A DNA stretch of 64,000 nt from NCBI GenBank assembly GCA_026874595.1, contig JAPPUL010000095.1:744001-808000 (forward strand), given 5' to 3'. The notes below the pieces were generated by a model. That model worked only from the letters and a program-made list of their open reading frames with translations. It did not search any database and was not told the DNA's origin. Source of the stretch: Sipunculus nudus (Eukaryota > Annelida > Sipuncula > Golfingiida > Sipunculidae). Of the stretch, positions 25,802 to 34,106 are shown in pieces. Every line of letters starts with the position of its first letter. Position 1 is the first letter of the stretch. The translations under genes and the position numbers were made by a program.

Positions 25802-26921
25802 CAAGTTCTCAGAAGAAGGTGGACATAATTTACTTGATATCTTACTCAAAGATAAAAATGCTGATGAGATAACCCTATACAAGAAAAGGCCAATATCCGA
25901 AAAAGATAAGGGGAGCGGACAGGGGAGCGGGCTGAGTAAGGAAAAGGGAAAAGGAATAGAAACTTATAGCGATATAGATGAGCTTTTAAAATGGCTTTGG
26001 AGCGGGTATGATATAATAATATGTTTTCTTGCAACTGGGATAGTGGTAAGAAAGATAAGCACTTTATTAAAAAGCAAGACAAGCGATCCTGGGATACTAA
26101 TAATAAGCTTTGATTTAAGATATATAATACCGCTTTTGTCAGGCCACATAGGCGGTGGTAATGAATATGCACTTTTCCTACAAGAAAAGATAAAGCCAAG
26201 ACCCGAAGTTTTCCTAACAACAGCAACAGATCAAACCAAAACACCGGCATTTGATATGTTTGCTAAAGAGAATAACTTTGAAATAGAGAATATCAAAGCC
26301 TTAAAGAAGGTCTCAAACGCTCTTTTGAACAAAGAAGAAATACATGTTATAACTTACACTACAATACATGATATTATAAAAGCTAATAAGATGTATGAAA
26401 GCTTTAGGGACAAGCATTTAATAAAGTTTATTGACATTATGAGTATTAAAGATTATGAGTATAAAGGATATGAAGTAGATATTCCAAGAGTATGGATAAG
26501 CCCAACGAAACCGAAATTGCCTTTAAGCCATATCGATTTATATCTCAAAGTACCTTTTGTTACTATAGGAATAGGAATAAACAGAGGAACTAGCTTTGAG
26601 CTTATAAATAAAGCATTAGAGCAATTCTTTAAAGAGAATAATATTAGCTTACAAGATGTCTGTGCCTATGGCTCCTTTACGGCTAAAAGCGATGAACATG
26701 GTCTTTTGGAATTATCAACAAAGACAAAAAAAGATATATATTTTTATACGAAAGAACAGATAAATAGCCTAAAAGAAGATTTTACAAAGTCTCGTGCAAG
26801 CCACTTCTTTGGTATAAAAGGAGTTTGTGAACCTGCGGCTATATTAAGTTCTAAGTATAAAACATGTTTCATACGAAAGAGCAGTTACTTTGGAGCGATA
26901 ACGCTTGCTGCTGCTTTTTAG
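25755..26921 (+). CDS. cbiG: Cobalt-precorrin-5A hydrolase
   Basis: CbiG opens the delta-lactone of cobalt-precorrin-5A and releases the C20 fragment as acetaldehyde. The 388-residue protein has the N-terminal IAIITINKFSEEG, a central IICFLATGIVVRKI, and the LLSGHIGGGNEYALFL motif (usual PLLSGHxGGAN), followed by VFLTTATD. The C-terminal domain has ITIGIGINRGTSFELI-type sequence, SFTAKSDEHGLLEL and IKGVCEPAAIL. The start inside cbiF is supported by AGGAGA six bases before the ATG; the overlap is 47 bp. A G/S/K-rich insert (KDKGSGQGSGLSKEKGKG) near residue 52 is a short-repeat expansion. Confidence 0.95.
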   Translation: MRKTHKIQKIAIITINKFSEEGGHNLLDILLKDKNADEITLYKKRPISEKDKGSGQGSGLSKEKGKGIETYSDIDELLKWLWSGYDIIICFLATGIVVRKISTLLKSKTSDPGILIISFDLRYIIPLLSGHIGGGNEYALFLQEKIKPRPEVFLTTATDQTKTPAFDMFAKENNFEIENIKALKKVSNALLNKEEIHVITYTTIHDIIKANKMYESFRDKHLIKFIDIMSIKDYEYKGYEVDIPRVWISPTKPKLPLSHIDLYLKVPFVTIGIGINRGTSFELINKALEQFFKENNISLQDVCAYGSFTAKSDEHGLLELSTKTKKDIYFYTKEQINSLKEDFTKSRASHFFGIKGVCEPAAILSSKYKTCFIRKSSYFGAITLAAAF

Positions 26922-27005
26922 TTTTATAGAATATTCTTTTAATTCGGTTTTATAATATCTTTATAAGACAAATACTTTATAAAATAAAAGCGAGATGAAA
27001 ATACA

Positions 27006-27782
27006 ATGAAAACACTATACATAGTATCAACGGGTCCTGGAGACCCTTCACTTCTAACATTAAAAGCAAAAGAGATACTTGATGAGGTTGACATAATTGT
27101 CGGGTATGAGAAGTATCTTGATGATTTAGGAGCTGTAATAGAAGGGAAGGAGACTCATCACAGTTCGATGACGGAAGAGATTAGCAGGTGCCATAAAGCT
27201 ATAGACTTTGCCTTAGAGGATAAGAAGGTTGCACTCATTTCCAATGGCGATATAAATGTCTTTGGGCTTGCCTCTCTTGTGGTTGAGCTAATAGATGAGC
27301 GTGGGATATGGGATGAATTAGAGATTGAAACTATATCAGGGGTTCCATCTTTACTTGAGGCGGCATGTAAAGCGGGTGCACCAATAAGCCAGGATTTTGC
27401 AGTAATAAGTTTATCTGATAGGCTAACGCCGCTTGAGCAGATAGAAAAACGCCTTAAGAGTGCACTTGAAAGTGGTTTTATAGTAATAATCATGAACCCA
27501 AAATCAAGAAAACGCCTTGCACCTTATGAGAGTTTATTAGAATATTTATCTGCTTATAAATCCCATCCTGTAATAGTAGCCCAGAACGTATCACGGCAAA
27601 GCGAACAGATAGAAATAAAGACAACAGAGGAGCTTATAGAAGATGGAATTGAGAATCCGAGTGTACACATGTCAACGTTGCTTATAATAGGCAACGAATC
27701 AACTAGATTCACAAAGAACAAAAGAGTTCTAACTCCCCGCGGCTATCTAAACAAGTACAATCTAGACGGAAGCAGACAATAA
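27006..27782 (+). CDS. cbiH: Cobalt-precorrin-3 (precorrin-3B) C17-methyltransferase
   Basis: CbiH methylates C17 and drives ring contraction. The 258-residue protein shows LYIVSTGPGDPSLLTLKA at the N terminus, VALISNGDINVFGLASL, TISGVPSLLEAACKAGAPIS and FAVISLSDRLTPLEQIEKR, the last being diagnostic for CbiH/CobJ. The usual YNP is replaced by MNP (IIMNPKSRKR), a small change. It follows an 84-bp gap after cbiG that contains a TATAAT-like sequence near 26950, so a second promoter is possible. It lacks the C-terminal Fe-S extension known from the Bacillus CbiH60 form. Confidence 0.94.
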   Translation: MKTLYIVSTGPGDPSLLTLKAKEILDEVDIIVGYEKYLDDLGAVIEGKETHHSSMTEEISRCHKAIDFALEDKKVALISNGDINVFGLASLVVELIDERGIWDELEIETISGVPSLLEAACKAGAPISQDFAVISLSDRLTPLEQIEKRLKSALESGFIVIIMNPKSRKRLAPYESLLEYLSAYKSHPVIVAQNVSRQSEQIEIKTTEELIEDGIENPSVHMSTLLIIGNESTRFTKNKRVLTPRGYLNKYNLDGSRQ

Positions 27783-27787
27783 TAAAT

Positions 27788-28237
27788 ATGATAGATGTAG
27801 ACAAAATACTTAAGTCCATATCAAGCTGGCGAGATGGTTTTAAGGAAAAGCGTCTTAGCTTGCTAAACAAGTTACTATTGTCGGGAAAAACAGAAGAAGA
27901 GATATATGCTTATTTTGACTTTGATAATATGGAAGTAGCAGAACTTGATTTTTGTCCCTTATACAAAAGGCATACAAAATGCCATAACACAAGGACTCTA
28001 AACTGTTTTGGCTGTGATTGTAGATATTACGAGGTGGAGGTAACCAAAAAGAGCGACAAAACGTATATAGGAAGATGTTCACTAAAGTCTAAGAAAGCAA
28101 AGCATACTAATCATTCAAAGGATAAAGATGTCTATATATTAGACTGTTCAAGCTGTACAATACCCCATAGCAGAAAATATGCAAAGGAATTTATCGCTGA
28201 AGACGTACAAAACGCACTAAGTAAGATCGCCAAATAG
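27788..28237 (+). CDS. Cysteine-rich small-domain protein of the cobalamin cluster
   Basis: 149 residues. The C-terminal 95 residues match the cysteine-rich small domain that often accompanies cobalamin genes: CPLYKRHTKCHN, LNCFGCDCRYYE, GRCSLKS and LDCSSCTIPHSRKYA. Eight or nine conserved-type Cys and two His imply a metal or Fe-S site. The N-terminal 55 residues are helical and look like an added segment (ILKSISSWRDGFKEKRLS). The role of the family is unknown to me; linkage to cobS/cobU homologues suggests a part in cobalt handling or nucleotide-loop assembly. It lies 5 bp after cbiH and 7 bp before cobS, so it is firmly inside the operon. Confidence 0.7.
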   Translation: MIDVDKILKSISSWRDGFKEKRLSLLNKLLLSGKTEEEIYAYFDFDNMEVAELDFCPLYKRHTKCHNTRTLNCFGCDCRYYEVEVTKKSDKTYIGRCSLKSKKAKHTNHSKDKDVYILDCSSCTIPHSRKYAKEFIAEDVQNALSKIAK

Positions 28238-28244
28238 ATTACAC

Positions 28245-29087
28245 ATGCTATCAAAAGAAACAGAAAGTCTTATAAAAGCGCTTAGGTTCTTGACAATAGT
28301 TCCACTAGGAATAGATAAAGGGGCAAACGAGGGGGGAGCAAACGAGGGGGGGACAAACGAGGATTATAAAGGAGTTGCAAAATACTTTCCGTTGGTAAGT
28401 CTTCTACTTGGAGTTTTGACCCTACTCGTAATAAGTTTGCTAAAGCTGATACTCCCTGTAGATCTGTCTATATTGCTTGGAGGCATAGTATTCCCGATAA
28501 TATTAACTGGGGCATTACATCAAGATGGGCTTGGTGATTTTTGTGATGGTTTTGGCAACGGTGGCAATAAGGAAGATATCCTAAAGATAATGCAAGACCA
28601 TAATCTTGGGACTTACGGGACACTTGGCATAACACTTAACATATTAATAGATTATGTAAGCCTTAGCCTACTAAGCCAGACAGGACATCTGATAGGAGCA
28701 ATATTGCTTGGGAGCACAACAAGCATGGTTTTGGCAATATCTTACATAAGCAGTCAAGATTATGCAAGGAATGGGCAAGGGGAAAAAGGCAGAGAAGGAA
28801 AAGGCAGAGGAGGAAAAGGCAGAGGAGGAAAAGGCAGAGGAGGAAAAGGCGCTATATTTGAAGTGTCCAAAAGGCAAACTCTTGTCCAAGCAACAATCTT
28901 AATTATTACAATAATTATCTTATACAAATGCTCAGGACTATTTATCGTGTTTTTGCAAATCATATTATGGTATGCATTTGGCACTTTTGTAAAAAGGCGT
29001 ATAGGAGGGTATACAGGGGACACACTAGGGGCAACGATTGCATTTTCCAAGAGCCTTTTATATTTAAGTCTTCTTATAGTATCATAA
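28245..29087 (+). CDS. cobS: Adenosylcobinamide-GDP ribazoletransferase (cobalamin synthase)
   Basis: CobS joins adenosylcobinamide-GDP to alpha-ribazole(-phosphate) in the membrane. The 280-residue protein has the opening LIKALRFLTIVPLG, the metal-binding signature ALHQDGLGDFCDGFGNGG followed by IMQDHNLGTYGTLG, several membrane helices and the ending RRIGGYTGDTLGA. Two low-complexity inserts break the usual pattern: GANEGGANEGGTNE after residue 25 and a KGRGGKGRGGKG repeat near residue 190, both encoded by 15-bp tandem repeats and both in predicted loops. The core motifs are intact, so it should be functional. Confidence 0.95.
   Translation: MLSKETESLIKALRFLTIVPLGIDKGANEGGANEGGTNEDYKGVAKYFPLVSLLLGVLTLLVISLLKLILPVDLSILLGGIVFPIILTGALHQDGLGDFCDGFGNGGNKEDILKIMQDHNLGTYGTLGITLNILIDYVSLSLLSQTGHLIGAILLGSTTSMVLAISYISSQDYARNGQGEKGREGKGRGGKGRGGKGRGGKGAIFEVSKRQTLVQATILIITIIILYKCSGLFIVFLQIILWYAFGTFVKRRIGGYTGDTLGATIAFSKSLLYLSLLIVS
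28318..28364 (+). repeat. 15-bp in-frame repeat in cobS (ANEGG)
   Basis: About three copies of a 15-bp unit with G-rich runs of six and seven G, coding for Gly-Ala/Thr-Asn-Glu-Gly repeats. It lies in the loop after the first conserved motif of CobS. Confidence 0.8.
28781..28850 (+). repeat. 15-bp in-frame repeat in cobS (KGRGG)
   Basis: Four to five copies of ggaaaaggcagagga, coding for Gly-Lys-Gly-Arg-Gly repeats. The unit keeps the frame. It lies between two membrane helices of CobS. Confidence 0.88.
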
Positions 29088-29090
29088 AAC

Positions 29091-29699
29091 ATGAATATAT
29101 ATTTAATAAGACATCCAAAGGTAGAGCTTAAAGGAAATATATGCTACGGGCAAACGGACCTAAAGCCACATAGAGGCTTTAAAAAAGATTGCCAAGAGCT
29201 TTTAGACAAGTTAAAAATAGATAGAGAAAAGGAAGTGTATACAAGTCCGCTAAGTCGGTGTTTGTTGGTAGCAAAGTATTTAAAAGAGCATGTTAAAGAT
29301 TTATCTTATAAAGTAGATGAGAGGCTTATGGAGCTTAATTTTGGGGACTGGGAGATGCAGAATTGGGCTTATATAGACAAAGAAGAATTCATGGAATGGG
29401 AAAAGGATATATTAAACACAAAGTGTCCAAACGGGGAGTCTTACAAAGAATTAACTATGCGATCAGATGAGTTTATGCAAGAGCTTATAAAAGAGACTTA
29501 TGAAGGAGATGGTATTAGTAAAGACAAAATAAAAGACAAAGTAATAATAACGCACAAAGGAATAATACTTGCAATACTTGGAAAGATACTGGGTTTAAGC
29601 GTTAAAAACTCATTAAGATTAGAAATATCAAATAAAAGTGTAACGAAGCTAAATAAAAGGGCAAATGGATTTATGATAGAGTACATAAATTGGAAATAA
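29091..29699 (+). CDS. cobC: Alpha-ribazole-phosphate phosphatase, histidine phosphatase family
   Basis: A 202-residue phosphoglycerate-mutase-like phosphatase that would remove the 5'-phosphate of alpha-ribazole or adenosylcobalamin phosphate. The phosphoacceptor motif is LIRHPKVELKGNICYGQTDL, the RHP-ICYGQTD form typical of CobC. Other residues are VYTSPLSRCLLVAKYL (second Arg), ELNFGDWEMQNW and VIITHKGIILAIL with the second catalytic His. It starts 3 bp after cobS and its end overlaps the TTG start of cbiB by 10 bp, so it is in the operon. Confidence 0.9.
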   Translation: MNIYLIRHPKVELKGNICYGQTDLKPHRGFKKDCQELLDKLKIDREKEVYTSPLSRCLLVAKYLKEHVKDLSYKVDERLMELNFGDWEMQNWAYIDKEEFMEWEKDILNTKCPNGESYKELTMRSDEFMQELIKETYEGDGISKDKIKDKVIITHKGIILAILGKILGLSVKNSLRLEISNKSVTKLNKRANGFMIEYINWK

Positions 29700-30616
29700 A
29701 TGTTTCACTTGGGCTACTTGCCTATATAACAGATCTACTATTCTCAGAACCGAAAAGACTAAAGCACCCGATAATTTTAATGGGAGACTATATAAACTTC
29801 TATAAAAAGCGCTATTATAAAGACAGCGTGCTTTCGGGCGGCCTTTTAACATTTAGTTTAATTTTGCAAGTAATAATACTAATATATTTAATAAATCTTT
29901 TACTAAGCCTTCTGCCACATCCCTTATATGTGGGTCTAAGTGGACTTATTGGTTCTATGGGTCTTTCAAGTGCGATGTTAAAAGATAGTGTTTTAGGGGT
30001 TTTGGAAGCTGCAAGTCAAGAGGAGAGGCGGGCACGACTTAGCATGCTAATAACGCGTGATACAACCGGAATGGATGATAATGAAATATATAAATGCAGC
30101 ATAGAAACGTATAGCGAGAATCTAAGTGACGGACTAATAGCCCCACTTTTCTATTTGCTTGTAGGCGGGCTTTACGGATTATTCATATACAAAGCGATAT
30201 CAACATTAGATTCTATGGTAGGTTATAAGGATATTAAAAACATTAGATTTGGGAAACTATCAGCCAAGCTAGATGACTTACTAAACTACATACCCTCAAG
30301 GCTAACAGCTCTTTTAATACTTTTGATGAAAATACTTTTGATGAAAGGGTTTAAGCTAAGTCTTTTAAAACAGGTTATAAAGGAGGGAAAAGAGCAAGAG
30401 AGTCCGAATGCAGGTTTTCCTATGAGTGCGATGGCATTATATGTAGGCGTTGAGCTTGGGGGAGGGGGCTATTATAATGATAAATTTAAAGAGAAGGGCT
30501 TACTTGGGGTAGGCGGACGTTGTAAATTACAAAAAAGCGATGTAGAGCGGGCGCTATCTTTAGGTAGGCGGCTTGACATATTGCTACTTGGAATACTAAT
30601 ACTATGTATAATATAA
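29690..30616 (+). CDS. cbiB: Adenosylcobinamide-phosphate synthase
   Basis: CbiB attaches aminopropanol phosphate to adenosylcobyric acid in the membrane. The 308-residue protein has the N-terminal YITDLLFSEPKRLKHPIILMG (D-x2-lgDP..hPv-like), RDTTGMDDNEIYKCSIETYSENLSDG (key words ETYSENLSDG), FIYKAISTLDSMVGY and YIPSRLTALLI, plus SPNAGFPMSAMA near the end, all diagnostic. The start is TTG, as the ATG nearby (29700) is in another frame. A 15-bp direct repeat (atacttttgatgaaa, 30319-30348) duplicates five residues in a helix. It overlaps cobC by 10 bp and cobU by 13 bp. Confidence 0.95.
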   Translation: MEINVSLGLLAYITDLLFSEPKRLKHPIILMGDYINFYKKRYYKDSVLSGGLLTFSLILQVIILIYLINLLLSLLPHPLYVGLSGLIGSMGLSSAMLKDSVLGVLEAASQEERRARLSMLITRDTTGMDDNEIYKCSIETYSENLSDGLIAPLFYLLVGGLYGLFIYKAISTLDSMVGYKDIKNIRFGKLSAKLDDLLNYIPSRLTALLILLMKILLMKGFKLSLLKQVIKEGKEQESPNAGFPMSAMALYVGVELGGGGYYNDKFKEKGLLGVGGRCKLQKSDVERALSLGRRLDILLLGILILCII

Positions 30617-31125
30617 AGATAGGCTACATAGGAGGCGTGCGGAGTGGCAAATCGTCCTTAGCAGAGAAAAAGATACTAAGCCTTTGCAAAAGAACCGTAA
30701 AACCGCTATACCTTGCAACAGCAAAAATAATAGACTCTGAGATGGAGACTAGGATAAAGCTGCATAAAAAGCGCCGTAAAGATAAATTCCTAACAAAAGA
30801 AGAGCCTTTAAAAATAGAGAAAGTAATAAAGGAGACAGATAATGAAAATCCAATATTAATAGAGTCAGTAAATATGTGGCTAAACAACATGCTATACGAG
30901 AAAAAGGATGGAAGGCTAATATTAGATATTATGGAAAGGATATTAAAGACAGACAAAACACTTGTATTTGTAAAGGAGTCAGTCGGTCATGGTATAATGC
31001 CACCAAATAAGCTTGCCCGTGAATTTATAGATTTATCTGGGGAGATAGATCTTCTATTTGGTAAATATTGCCAAGAAGTCTATCTTTGTTTTGCAGGACA
31101 AGCATTAAGACTAAAGCCAAACTAG
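30604..31125 (+). CDS. cobU: Adenosylcobinamide kinase / GTP:adenosylcobinamide-phosphate guanylyltransferase
   Basis: CobU phosphorylates adenosylcobinamide and then transfers GMP, activating it for CobS. The 173-residue protein has the P-loop GYIGGVRSGKSSLAEKKIL, followed by LYLATAKIIDSEMETRIKLH (the ATA...D.Em..RI..H signature), PILIESVNMWLNNML (usual liDclt.Wl.nll) and FVKESVGHGIMPPNKLAREF (usual N.vG.GivP....aR.f). It is the last gene of the cobalamin cluster; the convergent TRAP permease gene ends 23 bp after it. No clear terminator is seen in the short gap. Confidence 0.94.
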   Translation: MYNIKIGYIGGVRSGKSSLAEKKILSLCKRTVKPLYLATAKIIDSEMETRIKLHKKRRKDKFLTKEEPLKIEKVIKETDNENPILIESVNMWLNNMLYEKKDGRLILDIMERILKTDKTLVFVKESVGHGIMPPNKLAREFIDLSGEIDLLFGKYCQEVYLCFAGQALRLKPN

Positions 31126-31147
31126 AATATTATACTAATACAAGCAC

Positions 31148-33910
31148 TTACGTAGTCGGAATTGGGGCAATAGGTCTTTTAGTCTGTATAAAGTAAATAC
31201 CCACAAAAAGAGCAGCGCCAATTAGAGTAGAAAATATCTCAGGCCAATAAACTAAAATAGTAATAGGTATAAGCAGAATAAACTCCCAGAGTTTAGTTTT
31301 TCTTGCAAGAAAGCCTTGGGTTAGGGCTGCAAACGCTATTGTCCCTAATATGGTGGATGAGAAAACAACAAAAACACGCCATAAAGAAACATCAAAATAA
31401 ACACCCTCAGGCGAAGTAAGTAAAACCTCCGGCACAAATGCAAACAGAATTGGCATAACATAAAGCATCTTAGCAAATTTAAAAGATGTCCAGCCCGTTT
31501 GCCAAGGGTTTGAACCTGCAATTGCCGCACCTGCATATGCAGCAATACAAACAGGCGGCGTTATATTTGAATCTTGACTAAACCAATAAACTATCATATG
31601 AGCAGCAATCAAAGCAACCCCAAGTTCTTGCAATGCAACAGCCACAAGCGACACTGTAATAACATAAGCTGCTGTTACCGGAACTCCCATCCCAAGTATT
31701 AGCGACGCAAACGCTATTAATATAACTGTAAATAATATCTTAGAAACTTGTAAAATACTTTCTATTTCCAAACCAAACATGTTTGCTATCGGATAGGCAA
31801 ACGCATCTGCAAGACTTGATGAGCTTTTTAATATAATCTGAGAAAACTTAAGCCCAATCCCAGTTTGGTATATAACCCCAACTATAATACCAATAACCCC
31901 TATAGTAGCTCCTATTACCAAGGTCTGTCTTGCGCCCTGTAAAATAGCATCCCCACTCTCATAATAAATTTCTTTAAGTAAATTTAAAAACCAGTCTCGC
32001 ACTCCCGAAATACTAAAACCTAAAACCAAAAAGAGTCCTATACTAAAAAGAAAAAGATATACAGGATCTAATGTATATATATCTTTTATAAGACCCGCAT
32101 TCCCTGTGATTTCTATTATTATAAAAAGGAGTATATCAAGTGCTATTTTGAATGTAATGGGAACCAGAGTCCACAACATAACTCGTTTGCTCTTATCTAT
32201 ACTCTTATTTACTACAGATACTAAAATACATGTTATAACACCATAAAAAGCTGCATACCCAGGTGAAAAGGCTTTTATCATAAGCCAGGTTATAACAATA
32301 AGAGGTAAGGCCAAATATCCATCTCGCTTTAAAAGCTCTTTCATACTCTCAATCCTATCTTCCATCCCCGTAAGGTGATATTTCTTTGCCTCAAAATGTA
32401 TCATCGCAAAAACACCAAGTATATACATCAAAGCTGGGAATATCGCTACTAGCATAATAGTCGAATATGCTGTCTCCGTCATCTCCGCCATTATAAAGCC
32501 TCCTGCCCCCATTATAGGTGGCAAGAACATTCCCGCTATCGACGCTGATGGCTCTATGGCTCCTGCAACGTGCGGCCTGAACCCTGCCCGCTTCATTAAC
32601 GGTATTGTAAATATTCCTGTTGACACCGTGTTAGCTATTGCACTGCCCGATATAGACCCAAACAACGCTGATGCTATTACCGAAACCTTTGCTGGTCCCC
32701 CTACCCTCTTTCCTGCCGCTGATAGCGCAAACTCTACAAAGAAATTTGTTGAACCTGATTTACTTAAAAATGCGCCAAAGAATATAAACAGTATTACATA
32801 AGTTGCAAGCACATATGCCATTATACCAAATGTGCCGTGCTTATTTATGAATACTGATACAAATACTTCCTTTAATGAATTACCTCCGTGTTGTAATAAC
32901 TCGGGTACGAAACTATAGGCTCCAAAATACGAATAGGCTAGAAATACTACCCCAAATATCGTTAGCGACCACCCCAATACCCGCCTCGTTACCTCAAGCG
33001 ATACCATTATACCTATTACGCTTATTAGAAAATCAAAATCACTCTCAAGACCAATTCGAGAGGTCAACTCAACATACACAAACATCCAGTACCCTATACT
33101 ACATAACGCTCCAAGCAAAAATACCATGTCCGACAATACCGGCCTGTCTCCTGCCTCATCTATTCCCAATCTCTTCAAAAATGGCTTCAAATACAAATAC
33201 AAAAGTACGCATATCCCAAATAGCGTCAAAACCCAGCCTATAAAAACTCGGGCCCCTCCCAAACTAAAACTATAGCCTATTATCTTTATCTCTTCTGAAG
33301 CCGTTTTTGCATTTACAAGCTCTGCACTGCCCAAAAATATTACGAAGTTTACAAGCCAATATATACTAAGAAGAAACACTAGCCCCAAAAAAACATAATT
33401 TACTAAACGCCTGCCTCTAACATCTTTACCTTTATGCGCTAGTGTGCTTAAACCGCGTATTACATATCCCCCATACGCAAACAATATTACCCCAACCCCG
33501 TAGTACACTACATATCCAAGATCAGAGCTTTCTTCTACCCCAGAAACCCCAAACGCATTTAATATCCATAAAAACATTAATAGCAAATACACCACGTTCA
33601 TTATAAGGGAGGTTGTATAGCTCTTTTTATAGTCTTCTATTCGCGAGAACGGAAATAACAAAAATACTAAAACAAAAGTTATTAATACATATATCCCACG
33701 GTGATACTGATCGCTGAATGGTTGTATGCCTGCTCCATATAAATAAGAGAGTACCAGTATGTAAGAGAATATCCCCGCCACTATATACCAGCTTTTCCTT
33801 AGCTTCCGAAACCCTCCTTGCTCCTTATCCATGAACTTTAATATCTTCTCTTTCTCACCCTCGTTAAGGTTTTCAACGCCTTCAAGTCCTTCTTTATTCT
33901 CATCAGCCAT
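31148..33910 (-). CDS. TRAP transporter permease, 4TM/12TM (DctQM) fused type
   Basis: A 920-residue integral membrane protein that imports solute with a sodium or proton gradient, fed by the TAXI binding protein encoded upstream. The N terminus is cytoplasmic and acidic, followed by several helices equivalent to DctQ-type parts and a long DctM-like domain. Conserved DctM phrases include ALFGSISGSAIANTVSTGIFTIPLM, EPSASIAGMFLPPIMGAGGFIMAE (in parts: GMFLPPIMGAGGFIMAE), LILGMGVPVTAAYVI and SQDSNITPPVCIAAYAGAAI. Length (about 850-900) is normal for the fused TRAP type. Substrates for TAXI systems are often dicarboxylates or glutamate, but cannot be read from the sequence. The gene is second in the operon after the binding protein. 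Confidence 0.93.
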   Translation of the reverse strand: MADENKEGLEGVENLNEGEKEKILKFMDKEQGGFRKLRKSWYIVAGIFSYILVLSYLYGAGIQPFSDQYHRGIYVLITFVLVFLLFPFSRIEDYKKSYTTSLIMNVVYLLLMFLWILNAFGVSGVEESSDLGYVVYYGVGVILFAYGGYVIRGLSTLAHKGKDVRGRRLVNYVFLGLVFLLSIYWLVNFVIFLGSAELVNAKTASEEIKIIGYSFSLGGARVFIGWVLTLFGICVLLYLYLKPFLKRLGIDEAGDRPVLSDMVFLLGALCSIGYWMFVYVELTSRIGLESDFDFLISVIGIMVSLEVTRRVLGWSLTIFGVVFLAYSYFGAYSFVPELLQHGGNSLKEVFVSVFINKHGTFGIMAYVLATYVILFIFFGAFLSKSGSTNFFVEFALSAAGKRVGGPAKVSVIASALFGSISGSAIANTVSTGIFTIPLMKRAGFRPHVAGAIEPSASIAGMFLPPIMGAGGFIMAEMTETAYSTIMLVAIFPALMYILGVFAMIHFEAKKYHLTGMEDRIESMKELLKRDGYLALPLIVITWLMIKAFSPGYAAFYGVITCILVSVVNKSIDKSKRVMLWTLVPITFKIALDILLFIIIEITGNAGLIKDIYTLDPVYLFLFSIGLFLVLGFSISGVRDWFLNLLKEIYYESGDAILQGARQTLVIGATIGVIGIIVGVIYQTGIGLKFSQIILKSSSSLADAFAYPIANMFGLEIESILQVSKILFTVILIAFASLILGMGVPVTAAYVITVSLVAVALQELGVALIAAHMIVYWFSQDSNITPPVCIAAYAGAAIAGSNPWQTGWTSFKFAKMLYVMPILFAFVPEVLLTSPEGVYFDVSLWRVFVVFSSTILGTIAFAALTQGFLARKTKLWEFILLIPITILVYWPEIFSTLIGAALFVGIYFIQTKRPIAPIPTT

Positions 33911-34033
33911 ATAGTTCTACCCTTTTACATATACATAGTTACTTCAATCTGTTTTATCTGTACCCCTGCTTTAGACTTCATAATAGTAGCATTTTACTTA
34001 GTAGCATTTTACTTAGGCGCCATAATAAAAAGA

Positions 34034-34085
34034 GTACAAGCTTAAAAACGAATGCACATAAAATATCCTTTATTTAAGCTTGTAC
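34034..34085 (-). terminator. Long hairpin between TAXI binding protein and TRAP permease genes
   Basis: A perfect 13-bp inverted repeat, gtacaagcttaaa (34034-34046) and tttaagcttgtac (34073-34085), with extra pairing by ataata/tattat outside it. It lies just after the binding-protein stop. In a binding-protein/permease operon this position is typical of a partial terminator or mRNA-stabilising stem that keeps the binding protein in excess. A 15-bp direct repeat (agtagcattttactt twice, 33985-34014) follows. Confidence 0.55.
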
Positions 34086-34106
34086 CTATTATCTGACCAT
34101 AGTTTT

